Positions 16,252 to 23,913 of a stretch of DNA of 64,000 nucleotides are shown in pieces. This DNA comes from Alphaproteobacteria bacterium (lineage in GTDB: Bacteria; Pseudomonadota; Alphaproteobacteria; Puniceispirillales; Puniceispirillaceae): the NCBI GenBank assembly GCA_016780775.1, contig JADHLI010000005.1:62001-126000 (forward strand). The letters are read 5' to 3'. The notes under the pieces are model-generated. The model had not been told where the DNA came from and did not search any database. It saw nothing but the letters and a program-made list of their open reading frames with translations. The stretch's first letter is position 1. Each line of letters opens with the position of its first letter. A program made the position numbers and the translations under genes.

Positions 16252-16815
16252 CTACCATAACTCTAGCTGCTGCCATTTGGTATTCATGCGCAACATAAAG
16301 GCACTGAAATCATAAAAAGGTGAGGTATTCCCCTGCGGTAATGGTGCGTTCAAAATCACCATGAAAATTATCATAATAATCATATAGATAAACAAGGTTA
16401 CAAGAAGAATATTCTTCAGCTTATGCTCACCAAAAATAAAAGCAATAGCAGCAATAAAAAACGGTGTCGCTGCATAAAACCCAACCGGTTTTAGCGATAT
16501 GGCATATAAAAAGGGAACACCCAATGCTGTTACCACGCGCAGAAAAGTGGCCCTATCATAAGACGTTTTTTCCGCCTCATCGTCAGCAATCCCAACTCTG
16601 CCCTGCTGGAGAGCATGCCCTTGATAATAGGCATAGGCCATATTCCCAAACATCACTAGCAGCAATAAAAGCAGGATGGTACGCGGCCAACCCGTTGCCC
16701 CGAATTTATAAATTTCTATCGGCTGATTAAATTCAAAAGAGGCGATAAAAAAGACAATAAAAAATAAAAACCACACCCCTGCTTCAATAATATGCGATCG
16801 GTCTAATTTCCCCAT
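16252..16815 (-). CDS. tctB: Tripartite tricarboxylate transporter, small membrane subunit
   Basis: The 187-residue product has four predicted membrane helices and the usual TctB charged loop between the second and third (QGHALQQGRVGIADDEAEK). The ATG at 16815 has GGGG 8 bases upstream. It is separated from tctC by about 130 bases holding a long hairpin at 16886-16934, so expression below tctC is probably reduced. Confidence 0.85.
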   Translation of the reverse strand: MGKLDRSHIIEAGVWFLFFIVFFIASFEFNQPIEIYKFGATGWPRTILLLLLLVMFGNMAYAYYQGHALQQGRVGIADDEAEKTSYDRATFLRVVTALGVPFLYAISLKPVGFYAATPFFIAAIAFIFGEHKLKNILLVTLFIYMIIMIIFMVILNAPLPQGNTSPFYDFSAFMLRMNTKWQQLELW

Positions 16816-16885
16816 TGCAGACCCCAAATATGCTCGTTAGTTTTCTCTTCTTCTGAGAGATTGGATATTTTTTTAGACGTTAAAA

Positions 16886-16934
16886 ATAACGGCCTAAACT
16901 TATATAATCACGAAAATAAAGTTTAGGCCGTTAT
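16886..16934 (-). terminator. Long hairpin between tctC and tctB (attenuating terminator)
   Basis: A perfect 16-bp inverted repeat (ATAACGGCCTAAACTT, 16886-16901, against 16919-16934) has a 17-base loop. It starts 11 bases after the tctC stop on the - strand, and a U-rich stretch (ATTTTTAA) follows. Hairpins here commonly terminate most transcripts or protect the binding-protein mRNA, giving excess TctC over TctAB. Confidence 0.7.
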
Positions 16935-16944
16935 CAGCATCAGG

Positions 16945-17961
16945 TTATTTTACGTCTAAGCCCATCTGCTTATAAACTTCACGATATTGCGGAATAGTTG
17001 CATTAATCAACGCAATTGACCCTTCAGTATCGCGGTAGCTATCGATCACAGTCATGAACTTTGACTCGTTAAACTTCTGATAACTATCTTCACAATAGCC
17101 GCGCTGGAATGCCCATTTCAGCCAATCCACGCGATCCTTTGGCGCATCTTTATGCACATAAAAACCTCTGAAACGCAGAAGTGGCTCAAAATCCATACCC
17201 ATTTCGCGATGGGTTGGCACATCTGCAAACACATCAGGGCGCTCATTAAAGATGGTCAAAATGGGTTTGAAATCGCCTGAATCTAGGAACTTACGCACGT
17301 CACCTGGCTGCTCATATAATGCGTCAACCTGACCGCCAAGCAGCGCGCCATAACGTGGGGCACCTTTATCGAACGAAATTTGCTGGATGCTCATACCGGT
17401 TGAATCGGTAATGAACTTCATAGTCACACGTTCCATTGACCCTTCTTTGGACACGTTTGCAATGGTAGCGTTACCGTTTTGAGCTTTCACCCATTCAACA
17501 AAGGACTTCCAGTCGGTAAAACGTGTTTCATTTGTGCGGATGTAAATTTGCGAAAACGTTACTTGTGAAGTAACTAATGGAATTAGATCAGACGCCGGAT
17601 TAGGACGACTGGAATCAAGCGCATGTGCAGAAGAAGCATCATCGATATGTTCTAGTACTGAATAACCGTCCGCAGGTGCAGCCATGTAGGCTGTCATCCC
17701 AACAGTGCCCGAACCACCTGACTTATGGTCGCGGTTAATAGAAACACCTGTTAGAGATGTAACCGCTTCTGCCATAGCTGCAGCAACCTGACCTGAACCC
17801 CCGGCAGGGCCATATGGCACAATCATGGTCAACGCCCGGTCTGGAAATCCGCCAGGCTTGCTCATGCTGGCTTCCTTAACCTGACATTCAAAGGCATTAG
17901 CCGCGCCTGCCATAGCCACAAGGCCAGCAGCCAGAAAGGCCGCTTTAAAAGAATGTTTCAT
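16945..17961 (-). CDS. tctC: Tripartite tricarboxylate transporter, periplasmic binding protein
   Basis: The 338-residue Bug/TctC-family protein has a signal peptide ending GAANAF. The ligand-site stretch MIVPYGPAGGSGQVAAAMAE and the second conserved loop KSGGSGTVGMTAYMAAPADGY are present. It captures a carboxylate or sulfonate substrate for TctAB. AGGAGAGG lies just before the start. The upstream gap 17962-18202 (241 bases, A/T-rich) must hold the promoter for this leftward operon and for the divergent DUF3147 gene; no clear operator is seen. Confidence 0.9.
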   Translation of the reverse strand: MKHSFKAAFLAAGLVAMAGAANAFECQVKEASMSKPGGFPDRALTMIVPYGPAGGSGQVAAAMAEAVTSLTGVSINRDHKSGGSGTVGMTAYMAAPADGYSVLEHIDDASSAHALDSSRPNPASDLIPLVTSQVTFSQIYIRTNETRFTDWKSFVEWVKAQNGNATIANVSKEGSMERVTMKFITDSTGMSIQQISFDKGAPRYGALLGGQVDALYEQPGDVRKFLDSGDFKPILTIFNERPDVFADVPTHREMGMDFEPLLRFRGFYVHKDAPKDRVDWLKWAFQRGYCEDSYQKFNESKFMTVIDSYRDTEGSIALINATIPQYREVYKQMGLDVK

Positions 17962-18202
17962 TTTCCTCTCCTAAATTTTCTAATATATGCAAATAAACAC
18001 GATAATTGATAATTAAACAAATAAAAACAAAATTTCTGGTAAAAATACTTAAAATAATTTTTGCCAAAATAAAAAACTATCACGCATAAGCCTAAAACTA
18101 GATATGACCAAGACCTCTAAATTTAGCGCGTTTAAACTTGGCAAAACACCCAACCCCTTGCAGAATATAACTCTAATATCGCCGACATAAGGGGGATAGG
18201 CT

Positions 18203-18553
18203 ATGGCTTTTTATCTAGCTAAATTACTGCTGACATCTGGATTAATTGTTTTAATTACCGAAGTGGTTAAACGCAGCGATAAATTTGGCGCCCTCATCGC
18301 AGCGTTGCCGCTAACAACCTTGTTGGTTATCTCTTGGATGTATTTTGAACAGCAGCCTAATAAAAAAATAGCCGACCATATGGTGCTAACCTTTTATTTT
18401 GTTCTGCCAAGCTTGCCGATGTTTCTACTATTTCCTTACCTAATCAATAAGTTTGGCTTTATCGGCGCTCTAAGCTTAAGTATTATCCTGACTGTGGGGC
18501 TATTATATCTATTTAATCTCGGTTATCAAAAATTCGGATTTCATATTCTATAA
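18203..18553 (+). CDS. DUF3147 family membrane protein
   Basis: The 116-residue product has four membrane helices and the family hallmark VKRSDKFGALIAALPLTTLL. Function unknown. It is divergent from tctC, and a secreted hypothetical protein gene follows directly (the next ATG is 16 bases after the stop). The two genes split the ComDE pair from the TctABC group. Confidence 0.8.
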   Translation: MAFYLAKLLLTSGLIVLITEVVKRSDKFGALIAALPLTTLLVISWMYFEQQPNKKIADHMVLTFYFVLPSLPMFLLFPYLINKFGFIGALSLSIILTVGLLYLFNLGYQKFGFHIL

Positions 18554-18568
18554 TTGGGGCATATTGCT

Positions 18569-18949
18569 ATGCGAATAATTTTCAGTTTTTTAGTATTTAT
18601 TGGCCTTTCTTCTGGTCTTTCTGCTCAGGAATGGACAGTTGGCCTGTTTTGCTCCTCGGTCTCGCCTGATAAGCGTTTGAATAATTTTTTTCTGATAGAT
18701 TCGAAAAAAGAGCAAATGCGCGTCGCCTCTTTTAATGATGATAAGGTCAGCTTTGTGATGCCGGCCATCCGTTTGGATAAAACCCCAGATGAGTTGGTTA
18801 ACCGTAAATCAGGGCTGACCCTAAACCGTAAAACATTGGAGATGAAATGGCGCAATCGTAAAAGCGCTTGCCAGATTAAAACGCCCACAGAGCTGAATAA
18901 ATTGACTGCAGAACATTTAGATTTTCTGCTTAAAGACAATAAGTTATAA
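18569..18949 (+). CDS. Secreted hypothetical protein
   Basis: The 126-residue product has a signal peptide ending LSAQE (about residue 19). The mature part holds two cysteines (GLFCSS and KSACQI) that may form a disulfide. No family recognised. It is in the same orientation as and close to the DUF3147 gene, and converges on comE with an 18-base gap. Confidence 0.65.
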   Translation: MRIIFSFLVFIGLSSGLSAQEWTVGLFCSSVSPDKRLNNFFLIDSKKEQMRVASFNDDKVSFVMPAIRLDKTPDELVNRKSGLTLNRKTLEMKWRNRKSACQIKTPTELNKLTAEHLDFLLKDNKL

Positions 18950-18967
18950 ACCGTTTTTAAGAAACAC

Positions 18968-19552
18968 TTATAACGGAACAAGCCCTAATGTACGCCGGAA
19001 ACGATTTTTAATTTCCACCCCATCCACAATAGGCAGGCTACGCTCCGGACTTTCCGCAGCCACCTTTATAGACGCAAAAATAGCCCCGCTTTTATCTGCT
19101 GCTTGCGTCGTGATAATTTTGCATAGTTGCTGTAGCTCTGCCTCATTTTCGACTGCAAGAGAAACTGGCAGGCCAGAAGCACGCGCGATAGTGGGTAAAT
19201 CAACGCCAAATTGCGTATGGCTTGCCTGCATACCCGTTTCACCATAATGGCCATTATCTAGCACGATAACGCATAAATTATCAGGCTGCTGTACACCAAT
19301 AGTTGCTAGCCCGCCAATGCCCATTAACATCTCGCCATCGCCAGTTAGAACGATGACCTGACGCTCAGGCTGTGCCATTGCCACACCCAGACCCGTCATC
19401 GCCGCACCGCCCATAGCGCCCCATAGATAAAAATTACGGTCATCATCACCAGCGGCATGTAAATCATAGCTGGAAGACCCTAGACCGGTTACCATCAGAG
19501 CCTGACCCCTAGCCTGATTAATCTGGGCTACTACTTCGCGTCTTTGCAACAT
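18968..19552 (-). CDS. comE: Sulfopyruvate decarboxylase beta subunit-like, TPP-binding
   Basis: The 194-residue product is the C-terminal TPP-binding half of a split 2-oxo acid decarboxylase. The TPP motif is VLTGDGEMLMGIGGLATIG with a later LDNGHYGETG. Together with the upstream alpha subunit it matches ComDE (sulfopyruvate to sulfoacetaldehyde plus CO2). A related split enzyme acts on phosphonopyruvate, so the substrate is inferred. The ATG lies in a TAATG overlap with comD and has AAGGAG 6 bases upstream. Confidence 0.75.
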   Translation of the reverse strand: MLQRREVVAQINQARGQALMVTGLGSSSYDLHAAGDDDRNFYLWGAMGGAAMTGLGVAMAQPERQVIVLTGDGEMLMGIGGLATIGVQQPDNLCVIVLDNGHYGETGMQASHTQFGVDLPTIARASGLPVSLAVENEAELQQLCKIITTQAADKSGAIFASIKVAAESPERSLPIVDGVEIKNRFRRTLGLVPL

Positions 19553-20091
19553 TACCACTCCTTTCTGCCTACCAGCTGTTGCGACAGCAATACCGCCACC
19601 TGCTGGTCGCTGGCATAAGCCGAATAAAGCGCTGCATCTATGGTTTTGACCAGCTGATCTTCTTGTGTAACTGTATGCACAGATAACCCCATTGCTGCCA
19701 AAACTTCTGGCGTTGCGCGCCCCATTGGCACTTGCCAGGAGTTAAATTCACCAAACTCGCCGCGCATGGTCACTAATGTAACAAAAGGAAAACGGCAATT
19801 TGCCAGCATCGAGAGCATGTTAATGGTATTGCCAACACCACTGGATTGCATCAATAGAACTGATTTCTTGCCGCCCAGCCAATGTCCACAAGCAAGCGCC
19901 ACCCCCTCTTCTTCGGTGGTCAGCACAACAGGTTGCATATCATTATCAGCGTGCGCTAATGCAATTAAATCAGCATGCCCAGCATCTGGCACGAAAGGCA
20001 AAAAACTAACGTCATGCTGTTTCAGAAGCGCAAATAAATCCGCTCCCCAACTATTTTTAGGACTATTTTTAGGGGCTACTACCTCAGCCAT
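19552..20091 (-). CDS. comD: Sulfopyruvate decarboxylase alpha subunit-like, TPP-dependent
   Basis: The 179-residue product is the pyrimidine-binding half of the same split enzyme. It has LTTEEEGVALACGHWLGGKK with the activating Glu, and the conserved QSSGVGNTINMLSML. It overlaps comE by one base, which suits a fixed subunit ratio. Its N-terminus carries a small in-frame 12-bp duplication (PKNSPKNS, 20051-20075) absent from the core fold. It follows a hydratase gene on the same strand. Confidence 0.75.
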   Translation of the reverse strand: MAEVVAPKNSPKNSWGADLFALLKQHDVSFLPFVPDAGHADLIALAHADNDMQPVVLTTEEEGVALACGHWLGGKKSVLLMQSSGVGNTINMLSMLANCRFPFVTLVTMRGEFGEFNSWQVPMGRATPEVLAAMGLSVHTVTQEDQLVKTIDAALYSAYASDQQVAVLLSQQLVGRKEW

Positions 20092-20156
20092 GAATATCTC
20101 CCCATCCGCTTAGATATATCAGCAAAGCATAAACTTAAGTCGATGCCAAGCGGCAC

Positions 20157-20189
20157 GTACCTAAAGCGTACCAAAAGCGTGCCAAAAGC
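20157..20189. repeat. Three 11-bp tandem repeats upstream of comD
   Basis: GTACCTAAAGC, GTACCAAAAGC and GTGCCAAAAGC stand in direct tandem in the gap between the hydratase and comD. The region can also fold through GGCACG/CGTGCC (20152-20183). Confidence 0.8.
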
Positions 20190-20197
20190 AGACTTGT

Positions 20198-21004
20198 CTA
20201 TATTTCGCCTAGCTGGCAACTTATTATGCCAAGCGTGCCAAAATCCGCTGCAATTTTATCACCAGGCAGAAAAGCCATCGGGGTAGTGGTCGTGCCTGTG
20301 GTAACAAACTCGCCCCGCTTGAGGGTAACACCTAATAAAGAAAGCTCATTTACCAGCCAAGTCAGCGCGATGCGTGGACAGCCCAGCACATTAGCACCCG
20401 CTCCTTCATAATGAGCCGTACCCTCATCATTTTTACGCATCACAACAGCATTTGTCTGGTGGGCAGATAAATCCAACTCATGCCAATTATCGGTAACTGC
20501 AGCCCCCATCATAAATTTATAAGCGCAGGCATTATCAGCAATAAGCTGGGCTTCCCCCGCAGAAGCAAAATCGGCAAAGCGCGAATCTGGAAACTCCAGC
20601 CCCAAATGCAGACTATCGACTGCTGCCATCACTTCCTCGCTGGAATAGACTTGTGGGCGGGGGGGCAGGTCATATCCAAAACAGAACACGAATTCGGCCT
20701 CAGCCACGCGCATTCGGTTTTTACCAAACGGCACTTCTGTGCCTTGCTCAACCATCATGTCAGAAAAAATGCGTCCCGCAACAGGCCCTGAAAGACCGAT
20801 ATGCTGCTGTCCTGCTTTACTGGTCGCAGCGATTTTCCAGCCTTTTCTGTCATATCCTTTCTGTTCTTCCAGCATTGCCTGAATGCCATACCCTGCCTCA
20901 CGGCTGTCTGGGCGCAGGCTATCTGGCAGATTTTGTAGCACCGTACCATCTTGCATATGCTGATGCATTATCTCCGCTGCCTGCCTAGCTAACCCCTTAT
21001 CCAT
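20198..21004 (-). CDS. 2-keto-4-pentenoate hydratase/decarboxylase-like protein
   Basis: This 268-residue member of the MhpD/fumarylacetoacetase-like hydratase family has GYGIQAMLEEQKGYDRKGWK, then RVAEAEFVFCFGYDLPP with the metal-binding acidic residues, and the ending GEFVTTGTTTTPMAFLPGD. Family members hydrate 2-oxo-4-enoic acids or decarboxylate 4-oxalocrotonate. AGGAGA lies upstream of the start. It is the first gene of the comDE unit. Its role beside a sulfopyruvate-type decarboxylase is unexplained. Confidence 0.78.
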   Translation of the reverse strand: MDKGLARQAAEIMHQHMQDGTVLQNLPDSLRPDSREAGYGIQAMLEEQKGYDRKGWKIAATSKAGQQHIGLSGPVAGRIFSDMMVEQGTEVPFGKNRMRVAEAEFVFCFGYDLPPRPQVYSSEEVMAAVDSLHLGLEFPDSRFADFASAGEAQLIADNACAYKFMMGAAVTDNWHELDLSAHQTNAVVMRKNDEGTAHYEGAGANVLGCPRIALTWLVNELSLLGVTLKRGEFVTTGTTTTPMAFLPGDKIAADFGTLGIISCQLGEI

Positions 21005-21133
21005 TTGCCTATCTCCTGCAATCCTATACGCTAATCTTCAACCGCAGGAGCATTGTTTTGCAAGCCCAAAAAGAGGTAGAACAAAAGAGCAGCCTCATTT
21101 GTTATACTGATGCTAATGCCCAAAGAAGCTACG

Positions 21134-21178
21134 ACTAGGAGTATGTGGACTAGGAGTATGTGGACTAAAAATATGCCG
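21134..21178. repeat. 15-bp tandem repeat across a start region
   Basis: GACTAGGAGTATGTG occurs twice in tandem and a third diverged copy ends inside the DUF188 coding start. Each copy contains AGGAG and an in-frame ATG. Confidence 0.85.
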
Positions 21179-21628
21179 ATTATATATATCGATGCAGATG
21201 CCTGCCCCGTAAAGGCAGAAGCCGAACAGGTGGCTAGCCGCCATAATTGCCAGATGGTGCTGGTCAGTAATGGCGGTATCCGCCCGTCACAGAATCCGCT
21301 TGTGAGCCTTGTTATTGTAGCGAGCGGGCCAGATGAAGCTGATAAATATATCGCAGACCATGTTGAGGCTGGTGATATTGTGGTCACAAGTGATATTCCC
21401 CTCGCCGCAAAAGTGCTGGATAAGGGAGCGGATGCCTTGCGCCATAATGGTGATATCTTTAGCGTTGAAAATATTGGCTTGCAGTTGGCTAAGCGCGATC
21501 TAATGGCAGATAGGCGTGCTGCTGATCCCTTTTTCACGGAAAGCAATCGCAACGGGGCTAAAAGTTTTTCCAAACGAGATAGGTCTGCATTTTTGAATAA
21601 GCTGGAACTTCTGGTTAGAGGAAAATAG
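21173..21628 (+). CDS. UPF0178/DUF188 (YaiI/YqxD) family protein
   Basis: The 151-residue product has the PIN-like family signature YIDADACPVKAEAEQVASR, then GDIVVTSDIPLAAKVLDKGA. The family is predicted to act on nucleic acid but is uncharacterised. The ATG at 21173 gives the usual family length. Two upstream in-frame ATGs (21143 and 21158) arise from the 15-bp repeat and would add SMWTR units, so the true start is uncertain. Confidence 0.82.
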   Translation: MPIIYIDADACPVKAEAEQVASRHNCQMVLVSNGGIRPSQNPLVSLVIVASGPDEADKYIADHVEAGDIVVTSDIPLAAKVLDKGADALRHNGDIFSVENIGLQLAKRDLMADRRAADPFFTESNRNGAKSFSKRDRSAFLNKLELLVRGK

Positions 21629-21631
21629 CAC

Positions 21632-21736
21632 ATGGAAAATATCAGTGATATTCTGGTATGGCTTGGCCTAGGCGGTGTGTTAGTCGGATACGTAGCTAGA
21701 GTAGTCTTAAAGAAAAAGCCCCCAAACAGCGAATAG
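21632..21736 (+). CDS. 34-residue membrane peptide
   Basis: A short ORF with GAGGAAA upstream encodes ISDILVWLGLGGVLVGYVARVVL, a single glycine-rich membrane helix, followed by KKKPP. It starts 4 bases after the DUF188 stop, so it is probably in the same transcript. Function unknown. Confidence 0.5.
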   Translation: MENISDILVWLGLGGVLVGYVARVVLKKKPPNSE

Positions 21737-21768
21737 CGCGGCATCTTAAAAAAAATATAAGGAATGAA

Positions 21769-21993
21769 ATGATCTATCTACGCGAGAAGCAAAAAAATGG
21801 AACCTGTAATGGCTGTGGGCATACAAGCTGGAAATATGAAGATAGCTCAACCCGGTATCGCGAAGAAATCTGCCTTGATGGCAATTGCCGCTACCGGGCG
21901 CTTAATGGTTCTGGTGAGATTATGAATAGAGCGCTCTGGGACCAGATTTTAACCCAAAATGCAGAGCCACATTTGACCATCGCAAAACTCTAA
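21769..21993 (+). CDS. Small cysteine-rich protein (zinc-ribbon-like)
   Basis: The 74-residue product has a CNGCG knuckle and a second pair in CLDGNC, spaced as in a small zinc ribbon. AGGAA lies upstream. Family not recognised. Its stop codon lies at the start of a tandem duplication (TAAAAACAAATTTGA-like units, 21990-22022) that fills the gap to psuG. Confidence 0.6.
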   Translation: MIYLREKQKNGTCNGCGHTSWKYEDSSTRYREEICLDGNCRYRALNGSGEIMNRALWDQILTQNAEPHLTIAKL

Positions 21994-22048
21994 AAACAAA
22001 TTTGAAACACTAAAAACAAATTTATTGGGAACAAATCTATTGGGAAAC

Positions 22049-22960
22049 CTATTTTTTGCTGTAAGAGAGCGCAATATCAGCAGCTAGTCGCGCATTGTTT
22101 AAAACCAGCGCTTTATTGGTGTTAAGACTGCGCCCATCTGTTTCCTCACGAATATGATCTAGCAAATAGGGTGTCACTTTTTTACCTGTTATCCCTCTGA
22201 TTTCTGCCTGCTCTAATGCGGAAGTTATTGCTGCTTGCAGCTCTAAGGCGGGGATTTCATCTGCTTTTGGAACTGGGTTTGTGACCAGAACACCCCCTTC
22301 TAATCCTGCCTGCCATTTATGCCTTAACAGGCTGGCAATTTCATCTGCTGTATCAAGGCGTAACGGCACGCTTGTGCCAGTCCCGCCCTGTGACCAAAAC
22401 GCAGGCACCTCGTCACATTGATAGCCTATCACCGGCACACCAGAAGTTTCCAAGACCTCTAGCGTCAGCGGAATATCTAAAATCGCCTTTGGCCCAGCAC
22501 AAACCACACATACGCTCGTGCGTGCTAGTTCTGGCAGATCTGCTGAAATATCAAAGCTTGCGCTTGCCCCACGATGAACACCGCCTATACCCCCGGTAGC
22601 AAATACGGCGATGCCTGCAGTTTTTGCAAACAACATGGTTGCGGCAACAGTGGTTGCGCCATGAGTACGGCTAGATAGAAGATAGGGAATATCCCGCCGG
22701 CTTACCTTTTCAATCTTGCTATTCGGGTCTGCCAACAAAGCAAGCTTTTCTGCGTCCAGTCCTATATGCGGCAGTCCGTCAAAAATAGCGATGGTCGCCG
22801 GAACAGCTCCCTTTTGGCGCACCGCCTCTTCTAGGGCGTTAGCAGTGGCTAAATTATCAGGATAGGGCAGGCCATGTGAGATGATGGTAGATTCTAACGC
22901 CACCACCGGCTGGCCAGATACCAGCGCATCTTTTATTTCATCTTGAATTTTAATTTTCAT
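22049..22960 (-). CDS. psuG: Pseudouridine-5'-phosphate glycosidase
   Basis: The 303-residue enzyme splits pseudouridine 5'-phosphate into uracil and ribose 5-phosphate. The family motifs are VALESTIISHGLPYPDN near the N-terminus, a Lys in SKIEKVSRRDIPYLL, ATGGIGGVHRGA and the C-terminal NIA-type segment NARLAADIA. It follows a PfkB-family kinase gene on the same strand, the expected partner that makes its substrate. Confidence 0.93.
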   Translation of the reverse strand: MKIKIQDEIKDALVSGQPVVALESTIISHGLPYPDNLATANALEEAVRQKGAVPATIAIFDGLPHIGLDAEKLALLADPNSKIEKVSRRDIPYLLSSRTHGATTVAATMLFAKTAGIAVFATGGIGGVHRGASASFDISADLPELARTSVCVVCAGPKAILDIPLTLEVLETSGVPVIGYQCDEVPAFWSQGGTGTSVPLRLDTADEIASLLRHKWQAGLEGGVLVTNPVPKADEIPALELQAAITSALEQAEIRGITGKKVTPYLLDHIREETDGRSLNTNKALVLNNARLAADIALSYSKK

Positions 22961-22980
22961 TTATATCTAACTGTTTTTTA

Positions 22981-23913
22981 TCATAATGTTTTATTTATTT
23001 TTGAATGGACTGCACTATCACATTGCAAGCTCAGCGCCGCTAGATCCCGCGCATAGGACGCGGCCTGCCGCTTATCTAATCCCGTCTCTATCCCATAAAT
23101 ATATCCTGCCAGCAAGGCATCCCCTGCCCCGGATGCCGTGCCAGAAGGGGGTGTTTTGCTTGGCTCTATCCATATACGCTCATTTGTATCAGCTAGTAAA
23201 AAGCCTTGCCCCGCAGCAGATAACAACAAACCTCCCACACCTTTATCGATGAGGGCTGTTGATAATTCGGGCAAGGCTGTATGCGCTGGCAGTCCAGCAA
23301 GAGCAGCAGCTTCTAGCTTGTTACATTTCAAAATATCTATCTGTGAGAGGCAGTTTTTAAATCGTAGCGCTTTTGTTGCTGACACCATATCCGTAACGAG
23401 CTTTTGCTTGTCACCCTTGATGCTGACGAGATAGCTTATAGTAGCTTCACTCAAATTACCATCTAGGATAAGGGTTTGCGTGCCTTCAATCTCCTTTTGG
23501 TGCTGCTCTAAATAGCTAGGGGTAATCTCTGTTACGCGCTGCATTTGATTGACCGCACTAATAAGGCTACCATCCCCGTCAAATAGGCTTAAATATCTGT
23601 CATTGCTGCCTTTTGTAGTTGCACATAAGCTTATATCTACATCCGCATCTGTTAGAGAAGTTTTCAAGAAACCGGTAAAATCATCTGTTCCAAAACAGCC
23701 GATAAAAGCTACGTTCAGACCTAGCCTGCCTAAATTCTCTGCAATATTGCGGGCGACCCCGCCTGCATATGTAGCAATGATGCCGGGGTGAGAATCTGCC
23801 ATATTTTCTTGTTCAGATAAGGCGGTATCTGCGCGGCCATAAATATCAATATTTACCCCGCCAATAACAAGAGCTGCCTGTTTATCGCGGGTTGGCACGG
23901 CAGGATCAGACAA
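22981..23913 (-). CDS. psuK: PfkB-family kinase, probable pseudouridine kinase
   Basis: About 310 residues of ribokinase fold: VIGGVNIDIYGRAD at the N-terminus, YAGGVARNIAENLGRLG, and the C-terminal anion-hole motif PPSGTASGAGDALLAGY with the catalytic Asp. Next to psuG it probably phosphorylates pseudouridine. The start is uncertain: a TTG at 23913, overlapping the upstream stop, or a GTG at 23898. A longer frame would overlap the FAH gene without family support. Confidence 0.85.
   Translation of the reverse strand: MSDPAVPTRDKQAALVIGGVNIDIYGRADTALSEQENMADSHPGIIATYAGGVARNIAENLGRLGLNVAFIGCFGTDDFTGFLKTSLTDADVDISLCATTKGSNDRYLSLFDGDGSLISAVNQMQRVTEITPSYLEQHQKEIEGTQTLILDGNLSEATISYLVSIKGDKQKLVTDMVSATKALRFKNCLSQIDILKCNKLEAAALAGLPAHTALPELSTALIDKGVGGLLLSAAGQGFLLADTNERIWIEPSKTPPSGTASGAGDALLAGYIYGIETGLDKRQAASYARDLAALSLQCDSAVHSKINKTL

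Noticed and set aside
21031-21744. 237-codon leftward reading frame
   Set aside because: It is antisense to the DUF188 gene and the 34-residue ORF, has Ser/Leu-rich low-complexity composition and no family motif.
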